A program made the translations under genes and the position numbers. Below are positions 42,991 to 57,100 of a stretch of 64,000 nt of DNA, in pieces (position 1 is the first letter of the stretch; every line of letters begins with the position of its first letter). The notes beneath the pieces were generated by a model that worked only from the letters and a program-made list of their open reading frames with translations, ran no database searches and was not told the origin of the DNA. Source of the stretch: Apostichopus japonicus (lineage: Eukaryota; Echinodermata; Holothuroidea; Aspidochirotida; Stichopodidae); NCBI RefSeq assembly GCF_037975245.1, contig NC_092573.1, positions 136,501 to 200,500 of the forward strand. Direction: 5' to 3'.

Positions 42991-45074
42991 CAAAGTTGAT
43001 CTCAACTTTCACATGGGGAGTGAGACAGGACACAAAGAAATATTTCAGATAAGATATGATAAGTTTCCCCTACATGTATTTAACTTGCAAACCATACATT
43101 AAATGATTATGTATCAAGCACAAGTATCCAAATAAAAAATGATAGTATATCCTCTACTTGAGCTAAAACATGGTTATGTGATAACAGAAAAAAAGCTCCC
43201 TGTACAATGCTATTTCTCTAAAGAACCTCACTCATTGATGGCTAAGTTTCAGGGTTCAAATATGGGGCTTGTACCTTCATTCCTTAAAATAATTTCGTTG
43301 ATAGGAGCAAATTAATCCAACCTTCAGATGTATTGCAACATCAGAGGTTTCAATTACAGATGAAAGCATGTGTAAAAGCAGAAAAACAAAAGCATAGTTT
43401 GTGTAACGTTTTGTGATTAAAAATACTATTTTCAAATGAGAATCCATAGCGCACAGAAATTTCAACTGACTTTAATGGAAGGCATTCAATTTTTTGATAG
43501 CTTCATTCCAAGTTGTAACAAAGTTAATGGCCAAAGACAAAAGGTGTTTTTGTGATGATAGTTTTAATTTTCTGTCAAGCTTAACAATAAATTTCATCCC
43601 AGGAACTGTAACATTTGTTACCATATAATCAAAGTAAAATGGCAAAAACAACAAAAGATGGTGCAAAGGAATTATGTTCAGAAAGCATTTGAGAAACTAT
43701 TTCCAATCCATTGCTAACATTTTGTTGAAAGCCTCTTTCTTAAGGTCTCCCTTGTTACGTGTTTTAGAAGATCACAACAGAAAGAGGAAATGGATTCACA
43801 AGGCATAAAACATAATGATTGGTCTCGATGGTGGCCAATTCCACTAAGTCGTTTCTTACACAATAAAGTGGGACACATTCCTCACCTCCACAGACTCTTC
43901 TGTCTAAGGAGAGATCTTTCTACATTTCTTGTTTTCTTTTCTTCTTGGTGAACAAATTAAGCTATATTCTACTTCTTTTAGCTCCAGTATACATATTTTT
44001 CAAACTTGGCAAAGCTGCTTTTTGTTAACCGATATTTGCAAAATGAATAGTTTTATCAAAAGGAGGTATAAGGCACTTTGTTTCTACGACTGTCTCTTAT
44101 CAAGTAGAATGCTTTCATATCTGTAGATAATTTTCTTTAAAATACTGACTTTTGCTTTTATCAAATTGTCTTATGATTCTGGCCCCCTGATATGACCATT
44201 TTTTTTTTATATAATATGTATAGAAGCATTTGAAAGGTGAAGAGTTGGAAGCATGGAATCATTACCAATGGATACTCTAGGTTCTGATGTACTTAATACC
44301 AATGACAAATACAAAAATTTGTTCTATATAGAATATTAAATGAATGTAATTCAAAGATGTACTTTCAAACCACCTTACTGGAGCTAGGCATTGCCACTGT
44401 CTTGAATGAATCAGGGTTGCCCTGTAACATACTAATAATTGTTGCTAAGGAACAAAGTTATCCACCAAGCCCTTGTCCTTGATTAGGTATTAATAGTTGA
44501 ATGTCATGATTTATCCACAGAGAATGTAACGTCCATCCCAAATGATCCGAAAGCAACCACCAAATACACTGAACAAACTGTTCACTTCACTAATTAACTT
44601 CCTGGCATGAACAGAATGAAAGTATGTATGTAGTTTTTCAAGTTTCAATAAGTTTGAAGTTGGATATTAAAGAGAAATGCCATAAGGAATGGCCACAAAG
44701 AAATACGTCTTTAAGATCTCTCTTCCGATTAGCACATCACATATGGTTATAGAGGGCACCCTACAAGAATTAGTCCATGACATCACACTAATGCCAGGTT
44801 TGTCAGAGCAGCTGACTCCCTACCAGTATCATGAAAATTCCTTGTGAATTTATTAATAGCAATCTATTAATAACCTTAAAACTACGCTTGGAACCTCAGA
44901 AGCAGATTTACTGGATCACGGATCAGACTGGATCAGGAATGTAAGCTGCTGTTTTTCCTGTTTTGGGAATTCATTATTAATTTGCTTTTCCTCAATGTCA
45001 AAGCCACTGGTGATCATCAGAATGGAATGAAATTGCTCTGAATTTTGCAATTTGAGATCCGGGGAGTAGTACCT
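42991..45074. other. 3' intergenic region between convergent RPL17 and IQGAP
   Basis: No exon recognised. It should contain the IQGAP 3' untranslated region on the minus strand; a minus-strand AATAAA reads from 44854 down to 44849. Confidence 0.5.
44849..44854 (-). terminator. IQGAP: Candidate IQGAP polyadenylation signal
   Basis: TTTATT on plus reads AATAAA on minus, about 220 nt beyond the IQGAP stop. Position only. Confidence 0.35.
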
Positions 45075-45188
45075 TCATTTCCCGTAGAATTTCTTGTTTA
45101 ACAAGTAAATAAGGAGATTGACGTTAATTTTAGCTCTTCCAAACATCGTTGTTACTGCGATGCCCTCGTACTGTAACTGGAGAAGGTC
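45075..45188 (-). CDS. IQGAP: IQGAP last exon with stop
   Basis: Starts after taccaccag in phase 0. It encodes DLLQLQYEGIAVTTMFGRAK and INVNLLIYLLNKKFYGK, then TGA at 45077-45075. The terminal NKKFYGK is the invariant IQGAP C-terminus. Confidence 0.97.
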   Translation of the reverse strand, partial: DLLQLQYEGIAVTTMFGRAKINVNLLIYLLNKKFYGK

Positions 45189-48100
45189 CTGGTGGTACAG
45201 AAGAATTAAAAAACAATCAATGAATGGAAGCGATATTCCTCTAAAGTGATTTAAATATTCATTTTCTCTTTCAGAACAGAATTTTTGGGTGTAATTGGAA
45301 ATATTTTTATCCGTAGCATGATCACATTATATTGCAGCTTGTTTTTAGCTTAACACCTTTAACGTTCTATTCAAGTAATGCAATTTGTTGGCAATATGGT
45401 CGGTCATTGATTGTTACAGAATTGTTTCTGTTTGATCCTGTCCTTATCGGGTAATGTGCTTAAATAACATTGCAACTGAGTCACACAATTAGTCTCTTGC
45501 AGTAATAAACTTACCTGGAATACCAGGTCGACCGAGTCCATTCGGACTCCCAGAAACTTGGCAGCGACAATAAATACACCTGCTTTGTCACTTGGGTTGA
45601 TCTCAAACATGACATTCTTAAAGCTGTAAAAACCAACCAAGAGATTTAGACGGATTAGGATGTGAAACAATTTACTTGATAATAGTCATATTTATTACAT
45701 TGGAACTAAATAGCGACATCGAAATATTTTCCAAAGTTTAACTCAATATTCCACGCAGCATTGACGCCAGATCAGTTACTGTCACTATTCATAATTGCCT
45801 GAAGGTTCGATCTTTCTTGATGTTTGTTACAAAAAGAAATCTGTTACTTTAAGATAACTAATATTATAGCAGAATATTATGTACCATACTGTTAAGTCCA
45901 ATTTCCGAACTCACAAATGATGTATTCCTGTATACTGTGCGACAATGTAAAGTGAACAGAAGTTTTTAAATGAGACTTTTCCTCGGTCGATGCTGTAATG
46001 CCCAATTTTTTAACTACTATTTACAACTTTCTCTAGATATATTGATGGTCCATGGGGTGGGGGTGGGTGTGTGCTGCACATATTGACCAAGGGAGGGGGT
46101 AATAGGAGGGTGGATGTAGAATACATCACTTACTCTGATGGACTCTTCAGGCCCTCGATTTCCAAGATGACACCCTTCTCATGAAGCTTGGCTGCATTGT
46201 ACTTCACACCATTCTTACCCTTGGATTCTTTAGCTTTGGAATGTCGCCTGTTGATAACAAGGATGCAACAGAAACATAAACAAACATCCCACACCAGGAC
46301 CAAAGTAAAGAAACATAATTCCCTTTGAGACATGAAGACATTTCACACACAACGCTATTATAGGTGATAACATTACACTGACTCAGTAGCACCAACTGCA
46401 AGCTTAACTGAGAAAAAAAATGAACGTAACCATGACAAAATATGACAATAGGAGAGGGAAGGAGAACAAAACTAATGCATTTCATTATTTCATACCGATG
46501 TAGTTCCTCACTGTTACCTAAATCATGTTCACTTTGTATGGCACAAGTACCTCACTGCTACCTATATTATGTTCATTTTATATGGCCCAAGTACCTCACT
46601 GCTACCTACATCATGTTCCCTTTGTATAGCACAAGTACCTCACTGCTACCTTCCCTATTCACTTGGTATAGCACAAGTACCTCACTGCCACTCACATCAT
46701 GGTTCAAGGTAAACACACCTTCAATTCAAGTTCCTTTACACATCGGTTTCAAATATACAGGCCTGTGGTGAGCAGGCATTACCTATGTATTAAAGAAGGA
46801 TTAAAGAAGATAATCTCCAAGCAGTTGCATAATCCTATCGTTCAACGAATAACAAGGTAGACTCACTTGGCAGCCAGATTCTCCAGACAGGTCTTGATGT
46901 ACGTGCTGTAGTAGTCTGTCTGTTCTCCGTAGAATTTGGATTTGGTCTCCAATCCATTCAATGTCTTCTTCATCTTCATGATGTCTTGCTTCCGTCTCTG
47001 TCTGTATCGCCTCTGATTCTTTATGTCCTGGATGATGTAAAGACAGATCGAGACAATGATGAGAAGGGATGGTTACTTCGGTTTCACTTTGTCAAGTGTC
47101 ATTTATCCATGGGTGCAAACGGAAACATGAAACGCTTATAAAGGAATTATCGTCCCCATCACTATGCTTTGTAAAACAATTTTCATAATTTCGTGAGTGA
47201 GTGTCATCAACTTGTATCGTAAAGCTACACATTTCATGGTGACACAAATTTCTCGCTGTGACCATCTCTTCAATATTTTCACCCAATGATTGATAGCGGT
47301 CGATCATTTGCAGTTTCTTCAGTCATTGAGAAATAAGTTTGAAAAAAGTTGACACTTTGTACATTTGTTTTAAAGACTATCTGCATTTGTTCCCCATTGT
47401 TTTTCAAATTGCTAAATTTCTCAAAGCTTTGAAAATACTCCTCTCAAAATTTCTTTAAAACATGACGTGCCGAATATAAGGCTAAGGTGAGAAGTAAGAA
47501 TATGAGTGAAAGAGAAATGTTCTATATTTTTTGTCTTTCAATTATTCTTTCCCTTATTTGCCATATTTGGGGACAAAATCATCAACCTGTACAATTACGA
47601 GGGATACTTCGTACAGCTTTCAGTGTCGAGAATGAATCACTCACCCTGGTATGGTCTGTTAACTACAACCCTTGATAACCAACAATATCTATGAATTACC
47701 TGTGCAATGGCATTAACAATAGCTTGGTAACCATCTTTACTAGAAACCATTTCAGCTTCCTCCAGAACCGGTAGATTCTTCTTCACTTTTTCTTTCTTAC
47801 TCTCGATGGGAAGGCTGAACGAGAAGATGAGAGTCGAAAGAGAAACTTAATGAAAATTACATTGAAGTTTTTACTTGTTTGCACAGAATGTAAATTTGTG
47901 ATAATTCAGCTATACAGCAAACAAGGCCCCTAACAGTCTCTGACAAGAAGACTCCTGGCAAAGAAATGGAAGTAGCAACAAATCTTTGCGTATTGCAAAT
48001 AACCACCTTTCTCTACACGTGGGCTAGACAAATTGTTGGCAATTGCGATGAAGCTTTCCGAAGATACTAATATCTCTTGTGACAGCAATACAATACAATA

Positions 48101-51100
48101 CAGTACAGTACAATACAGTAAATACATTTTGTATTGGCGTGTTGGAATAGCAGTAGTTGTTACTAGTCAACCATGATGTGCTAGCTTAATGGCCACCCCT
48201 GACCAGACAGGAGTTGGAATTAATATATAAAAGTTAGAGGGCCTGATGATTTGATCCTGGCAGGATCTTCTCCAAAGGCTAACAAGGGCCAGGATCGTAA
48301 TGATGTTTGCAGTAAATATAAAAGCATTTTGCGACTGGTTTTTTCTCTCAAGGAGATGAGATTACTTGGTGTCTTACTTGGTGTCTTCAACAGACGACTG
48401 TGATCTTGCTAGTAGTGTCGTATCTTGGCTTGTGTTCAGGTCTAACCTGACCTGCAACAGCTCGTCATGAAGTGCCTCCTAATATGGCAAAACAGGAAAG
48501 TAGACAAAGTTAAATCAATTTTTCTCCTTTTTGAATTTCTAAACATTCATGGCATATTATATATCTTTTTCCAATATTACAATACTAAAACTTAGACAAG
48601 AAGTAATAAGAGGACAGTTCAGATCTGATCAAAGACGGAGGAGGTTGCAGGAGGAAAGAAAAGTAAAATTGATAATACTCTTTACCTGTTCGGGTGTGGC
48701 TTTAGTATCCAAGATCGCCAAGACCGATTCATCGCTCTGCACTCTTACAATATCGACAAGGAGCCTCTTAGTCCTATAAACATAAGACAATGACCGAAAA
48801 CATATGACTTTCTCTTTGGAAATTGAAACAAATCTGATGGGAGATCTACCATTATTCAAGATGACACCTGATGTTTAAACGGTCGAGTGATCTTAAATGA
48901 GTTGACTTAGTATGGATGTAAATTATTATAGATATATAAAAATATATGGATGTATAATTTTAAATGAATGTAGAGAAAAATCACTTAAGAACAAACAGAT
49001 ACAAACACCAACTAATATACTAATATAACCAACCTATCCACGGACGTGAAATGCTGACTTACTTGATCAATGATCCTTTAAAGGGATATGTGTGTGCTTT
49101 CCATTGCTCACCCTACCCAGGGATCACTATAATGTGATATATATTCGATGTGATATGCTGACTTACTTGATGAATAATCTCTTTTTGTCTTGGTCGTCAT
49201 CTTCCTGGATTTCAAACTTGTTGGTCAAGGTGAATGATATTTCTGTTTTACCTAGATTTGAGATCATCTGCTGTGTTTCAGGGCTGTTTGGATCTCCTTG
49301 GACCTCACCTAATAGAAGAGAAAACCTCAGATGAACCTAATTCTAAAACAGATCTTCTCAGTTCTACAGGAACATCTGCAGCTCACCTATCAATTACATA
49401 GACGTGCATTTATAAATGATGAAGACACCTGAGGGCAAGGCTCGAGGCAGAAACATCCTCTCTGGTTTCCTTTCATTTTAGAGACAAAAAGTTATGTTTC
49501 AACATTCTCATAAATCTTGTTTTCTATTATTATTAATATTAATTCTTTTAATATACTCTATTTTTCAACATGTTACTTGTACTGCACCACTGGTTTGATA
49601 AATAAATGAACTGAACCGAAATTTGATGCAGTTGATGGCAAAGAATACCGACAGCCGTATCTTAGCAATAAAATGAATCTGGACCAGGCTGTACCATCTC
49701 ATCAAAACCAATCCTACCGACGAAATTAATTAATATACCCATGTCTCAGGACACTCTTGAAGATAAAACTAACATTTATCTCAAATGTAGCAACCCCATA
49801 TTAAAGGCTAATTTAAAATAAGACAATCGCTATCAAAGAAAACCTACCAAGCATATCTTCAACCCCAGGTACATCTCCCAGATCTTCCAGGAGTTCATGT
49901 AATGGATCTGACTGGTCAGTGGCGACTGCATCAATGTGCTCCACCAACAACTGCAGAGACAAATAAGGATATGTATGAAACATGGGAGAACTGATACTTT
50001 GAGCTGGATCTTGTTGAATTTGCGACTCTGGTGGTTATCATTCTCAAACTTTAATGAACAAATCCCGTACGTGGAAATATAATCTTGTTACTGCTGTGAA
50101 TAACAAGAGTCAAGCGTAGCTTCTATATGAAACCACAAAATATTGCAAGAAATTTGTGGAACACAAATGACTCTGTACTGGTTTTACAGTGTAACAGCTG
50201 GATCATTTTGAGTAGTCAAATTGATGGAGCCACAATCATATGATCTATCAATTATTGATAATAGTTTACTGATCATTGATCTCTTGATGAGCTCAGATCA
50301 TTATTGAGAGTACCATGAGATATGATCTATTGATTATTGATTATAGTTTATTGATTATTGATCTCTTGATGCACTCAGATCATTATTGAGAGTACCATGA
50401 GAGATGATCTATTGATTATTGTAATAGTTTATTGATTATTGATCTCTTGATGAGCTCAGATCATTATTGAGAGTACCATAAGAGATGATCTATTGATTAT
50501 TGTTATAGTTCATTGATTATTGATCTCTTGATGAGCTCAGATCATTATTGAGAGTACCATGAGAGATGATCTATTGATTATTAATTATAGTTTACTGATC
50601 ATTGATCACTTGATGAGCTCAGATCATTATTGAGAGTACCATGAGAGATGATCTATTGATTATAGTTTACTGATTATTGATCTCTTGATGAGCTCAGATC
50701 ATTATTGAGAGTACCATGAGAGATGATCTATTGATTATTGATTATAGTTTACTGATTATTGATCTCTTGATGAGCTCAGATCATTATTGAGAGTACCATG
50801 AGAGATGATCTATTGATTATAGTTTATTGATATTTGATCTCTTGATGCACTCAGATTATTATTGAGAGCACCATGAGAGATGATCTATTGCTTATTGTTA
50901 TAGTTTATTGATTATTGATCTCTTGATGAGCTCAGATCATTATTGAGAGCACCATGAGAGATGATCTATTGATTATTGATTATAGTTTACTGATTATTGA
51001 TCTCTTGATGAGCTCAGATCATTATTGAGAGTACCATGAGAGATGATCTATTGATTATAGTTTATTGATATTTGATCTCTTGATGCACTCAGATTATTAT

Positions 51101-54100
51101 TGAGAGCACCATGAGAGATGATCTATTGCTTATTGTTATAGTTTATTGATTATTGATCTCTTGATGAGCTCAGATCATTATTGAGAGCACCATGAGAGAT
51201 GATCTATTGATTATTGATTTTAGTTTACTGATTATTGATCTCTTGATGAGCTCAGATCATTATTGAGAGCACCATGAGAGATGATCTATTGATTATTGAT
51301 TATAGTTTACTGATCATTGATCACTTGATGAGCTCAGATCATTATTGAGAGCACCATGAGAGATGATCTATTGATTATTGATTATAGTTTATTGATAATT
51401 GATCTCTTGATGCACTCAGATTATTAGTGAGAGCACCATGAGAGATGATCTATTGATTATTGATTACAGTATATTGATTATTGATCTCTAGATGCACTCA
51501 GATTATTGAGAGCACCATGAGAGATGATCTATTGATTATTGATATAGTTTACTGATCATTGATCACTTGATGAGCTCAGATCATTATTGAGAGCACCATG
51601 AGAGATGATCTATTGATTATTGATTATAGTTTATTGATAATTGATCTCTTGATGCACTCAGATTATTAGTGAGAGCACCATGAGAGATGATCTATTGATT
51701 ATTGATTATAGTATATTGATTATTGATCTCTAGATGCACTCAGATTATTGAGAGCACCATGAGAGATGATCTATTGATTATTGATATAGTTTACTGATTA
51801 TTGATCTCTTGATGAACTCAGATCATTATTGAGAGTACCATGAGAGATGATCTATTGATTATAGATTATTGATATTTGATCTCTTGATGCACTCAGATTA
51901 TTATTGAGAGCACCATGAGAGATGATCTATTGCTTATTGTTATAGTTTATTGATTATTGATCTCTTGATGAGCTCAGATCATTATTGAGAGCACCATGAG
52001 AGATGATCTATTGATTATTGTTATAGTTTATTGATTATTGATCTCTTGATGAGCTCAGATCATTATTGAGAGTACCATGAGAGATGATCTATTGATTATT
52101 GATTATAGTTTATTGATAATTGATCTCTTGATGCACTCAGATTATTATTGAGAGCACCATGAGAGATGATCTATTGCTTATTGTTATAGTTTATTGATTA
52201 TTGATCTCTTGATGAGCTCAGATCATTATTGAGAGCACCATGAGAGATGATCTATTGATTATTGTTATAGTTTATTGATTATTGATCTCTTGATGAGCTC
52301 AGATCATTATTGAGAGTACCATGAGAGATGATCTATTGATTATTGTTATAGTTTATTGATCTCTTGATGAGCTCAGATCATTATTGAGAGTACCATGAGA
52401 GATGATCTATTGATTATTGTTATAGTTTATTGATTATTGATCTCTTGATGAGCTCAGATCATTATTGAGAGTACCATGAGAGATGATCTATTGATTATTG
52501 ATTATAGTTTTCTGATCATTGATCACTTGATGAGCTCAGATCATTATTGAGAGTACCATGAGAGATGATCTATTGATTATTGATTATAGTTTATTGATTA
52601 TTGATCTCTTGATGAGCTCAGATCATTATTGAGAGTACCATGAGAGATGATCTATTGATTATTGTTATAGTTTACTGATTATTGATCTCTTGATGAGCTC
52701 AGATCATTATTGAGAGCACCATGAGAGATGATCTATTGATTATTGATTATAGTTTACTGATCATTGATCACTTGATGAGCTCAGATCATTATTGAGAGCA
52801 CCATGAGAGATGATCTATTGATTATTGATTATAGTTTATTGATAATTGATCTCTTGATGCACTCAGATTATTAGTGAGAGCACCATGAGAGATGATCTAT
52901 TGATTATTGATTATAGTTTATTGATTATTGATCTCTTGATGAGCTCAGATCATTATTGAGAGTACCATGAGAGATGATCTATTGATTATAGTTTACTGAT
53001 TATTGATCTCTTGATGAGCTCAGATCATTATTGAGAGTACCATGAGAGATGATCTATTGATTATTGATTATAGTTTACTGATCATGGATCTCTTGATGAG
53101 CTCAGATTATTATTGAGAGTACCATGAGAGATGATCTATTGATTATTGATTATAGTTTATTGATTATTGATCTCTAGATGAGCTCAGATTATTGAGAGCA
53201 CCATGAGAGATGATCTATTGATTATTGATTATAGTTTATTGATTATTGATCTCTTGATGAGCTCAGATCATTATTGAGAGTACCATGAGAGATGATCTAT
53301 TGATTAGTGATTATAGTTTACTGATTATTGATCTCTTGATGAGCTGGTCATGAGGGGGCCAAGTTTGAACTCATGTCTTCCAGCATGCATATCATCATAA
53401 AATTGCTGCCCCACAGGGACTTTAATTTTTAAAAAGTCTGAGGTGATAGCGCCATTGTTTCACCTAGAGATGACAATACCTGTGTCTTTTCCAAACTTAC
53501 CGCATGTGTGTCAATGATTTCAGATACAGACATAAAGACGATTGGTTTTGTTGGGTTGACAAAGTCACTGTATTCATCAATGTCAAATCTGTCCTCGGGA
53601 TCATCCACCTCACAGACTTTGATACAGAACTCCCTAAAATATAATGGAAAATTAGAAAAGAATTTTAGAAAGCCCAGTGAAATTATCACTTATTAATTTA
53701 TCTTTAATGTGTTAACTTTAATGTGACTGGGATGGAGTTTGGAGAATCTGCAAACTATGACAGCACCTACACGGAGTGCCTCTGTAAAAGTGTTGATACT
53801 GTAGTCTATGACAAGGCAAGGAGCATGGTTGATTTTTTAAGAGGGCAATTAGCCAAAACAATGTCAGACACTAAATAGAGATCTTTATGTATTATCATAA
53901 CGCTTAATGTCTTTCCTACAAAATGAAGAAATTCCAAACTTGAATCAGTAAATCACAGCAACATACAATACCGCTGATTTAAATAGGTAATGACGTATTA
54001 AACAATTACATTACATTCTGAGAAAACTAAAACAGGGCAAATGTTTCACCCTGTCTGGATTCCCCTCCTGCAATGTTTACATGTGTAATTACACTTAACA

Positions 54101-57100
54101 TTAGGCAGAATTGTATATTATGTTATCGGTTATATATTTTTGATTAGTATGTTTTGAAGAACAACGAGGGAAGTGTGCAAAAACATAGGAGTCTTTTTCT
54201 TTCCAATGTTTCCTTTTACCAACATTTTTCTTTTACCCAACATTACTTACTTGAACTTTGGAAAGCTCTTCCTCACAAACTCATTGAGAGCTGACAGATG
54301 GGAACTTTCACCTTTGAACTAAAAGAAAAGGAAAGATTACAAATGTTATGCACGAGAATGCTAATACATCCAAGAGGTGAAAAGAACCAGAGATAGGCAT
54401 GTGGGATCAAAGTACCATCCTTTAAACTAACCATAGATAGTCACATGGGATCAAAGTACCATCCATTAAAATAACTATAGATAGTCACATGGGATCAAAG
54501 TACCATCCATTAAAATAACTATAGATAGTAACATGGGATCAAAGTACCATCCTTTAAACTAACCATAGATAGTAACATGGGATCAAAGTACCATCCATTA
54601 AAATAACCAGAGATAGTAACATGGGATCAAAGTACCATCCATTAAACTAACCATAGATAGTAACATGGGATCAAAGTACCATCCATTAAAATAACCAGAG
54701 ATAGTAACATGGGATCAAAGTACCATCCATTAAAATAACCAGAGATAGTCACATGGGATCAAAGTACCATCCATTAAAATAACCAGAGATAGTCACATGG
54801 GATCAAAGTACCATCCATTAAAATAACCAGAGATAGTCACATGGGATCAAAGTACCATCCTTTAAACTAACCATAGATAGTAACATGGGATCAAAGTACC
54901 ATCCATTAAAATAACCAGAGATAGTCACATGGGATCAAAGTACCATCCTTTAAACTAACCATAGATAGTAACATGGGATCAAAGTACCATCCATTAAAAT
55001 AACCAGAGATAGTCACATGGGATCAAAATCCCATCCTTTAAACTAACCATAGATACTAACATGGGATCAAAGTACCATCCATTAAAATAACTATAGATAG
55101 TCACATGGGATCAAACTCCCAACCATTAAAATAACCAGAGATAGGCATGTGGGATCCAAGTCCCATCATACAACTTATGGATAACATCCACACCATCCCA
55201 TTGGCTAAATGTATACCGTGTCACTTCAGCACAAGCACATAAACAGTTCCCCAACTTCAGCAACAAATGAGCTTAAAACAAGCAAAAGACCTGTGACACT
55301 ACATACTTAGAGCAGAACTAACCTCTTTGCCTGAAGCAATTGTCTGAAGGACTTTAGTGATGGATCCAAGATTCCTCCTCTGTTCAATGGTCATTCCTTT
55401 CTCAACGCTGATGTCGACGATGTCAAATGCGTCTGGCGCTACGATGGCTGGGTTCATGTATCGGTAGTAGATTAGATTACCGACAATCTGTGGACAAATC
55501 AAGATTGCCCAGCCAAGAAATAAATTAGGATGTTCGGTTCTACACTGACAGAACTAACGTTAATCAGATGGGGTGTTGTCGTATTATATAATAATATCTC
55601 CAGCCCACAAATACATGGGCACAAAAGTGTTTTATTTTAGATTCTTGCATTGGTGTATTTGATATGGAGGTAGGGAACACCACAAGTCAGAGCCAGAGAG
55701 ATACATAGGTAGAGCGCATAACTTGTACTACTGAGGTCATTAGCTCATATTATTCAATTCCATCCCGAAATTTCCTTTTTCTATTCAAAAATTTGTTTCA
55801 AACTTCCCAACTTCATCCATTGATTAGGTTTCTTGTATTTTAATTTTTTTTACCTCCTTAAATTAAGACTACAAGATTCCTTTCAAAGAAGGTAGAGGAA
55901 ATGTTTTTTCAATTCAGAATCATTCATAACTTATCAATTAAAGTTTGGCATGACAAGGTTGAGGGCAGCCTCACCTTGATGATATCTTCCTCGGGTTCGT
56001 CAGGGAACCGTTCTTGCAGGGAGATCCTCAAGACTTTAGCGATGTACCTGATTCCAAAACTGCAAAAGAGAAATATGGCCGATTAAGAAGAATATGGCAC
56101 TAACTAAATGATATAACAAAACCTTCCTTGTTTCATTGAAAAGTATAAGGCCCATGGGGTCTTCTTCTTTTTTCTTTTAAATTTATTTCACAAGAGTTAT
56201 GATTATGATTATGGAACTACCTGAACTTTGACAGGTTTCTAATGTTAAAATATTATGAATCAAGAAGCTTAACTCTTTAGTAACATCCACAACTGCAAGT
56301 AAATGTTTCATCACCAAACTATGGTATAGTTCTTAAGTGACTTTTAATTCCAATTATATATTATAGTCATGATAAAAAAAAAAACTGGTATTATTAAAAC
56401 CATGAAACAAACACGGTCCCACACTCACGGTATTTTATCTACACTCGAAATGATAGCATTCAGGAACTTCTCCGTCACTGTTTCAAGCACCTTGGCAGAT
56501 TCGTTGATCTTGGATATAACCTCCTCCTGCTTGAGGGCCTGCTCAGTCGAGACATCATAAGGCAGTTTGCTGTCAAAAGGAGGGGGAAAAAAGGGAAGGA
56601 AGTGACTTTATTACATTCAGGGTAAACTTGTTTGCAACTTACTCGTCCTGCCAAACTTCATTGGTTACAGTTGAGTAATGCTAAGGTGACCTCGCTTGCA
56701 ACGTATCTGTTTGCTCAAACTACCATTGATTAGAATACCATTGATTAGAATTATTTGACAATGTTTATAGCCAGGATAACTTGATTGCAAACTCACCTGG
56801 TCTCTCCAGTCTCTGATTCTTTTTGGTTTACCCAGGCTTTATAGACATCGACTGGATTTGTGTTGATGATCAGGGTTTTGTCATTCATTACCATGGTCAC
56901 CAACGGCTGCAGGATGTCTCTCAGTGAACTCTGACCTTTCTGACCTCTGTTAAAAGTGACTACCATTCTAATGACCATCGGGTTACCTGTCACAATCTCC
57001 ATCATCTTGTCTACCTTGGAACTGTCAAGGATGAATTTTGAAAAAAATATTCAATGTGTCAAAAAGATTTCAAAACACTTATAGTAAAGAAAGAATTTTC

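Noticed and set aside
50230..53346. CRISPR-like direct repeats
   Set aside because: Units are contiguous with no unique spacers, the window is eukaryotic, and no cas genes exist; it is a minisatellite.
57014..57014. Acceptor ttccaag as the start of the IQGAP exon
   Set aside because: It would break phase with the exon ending in EEI; the acceptor at 57022-57024 restores the family sequence SKVD.
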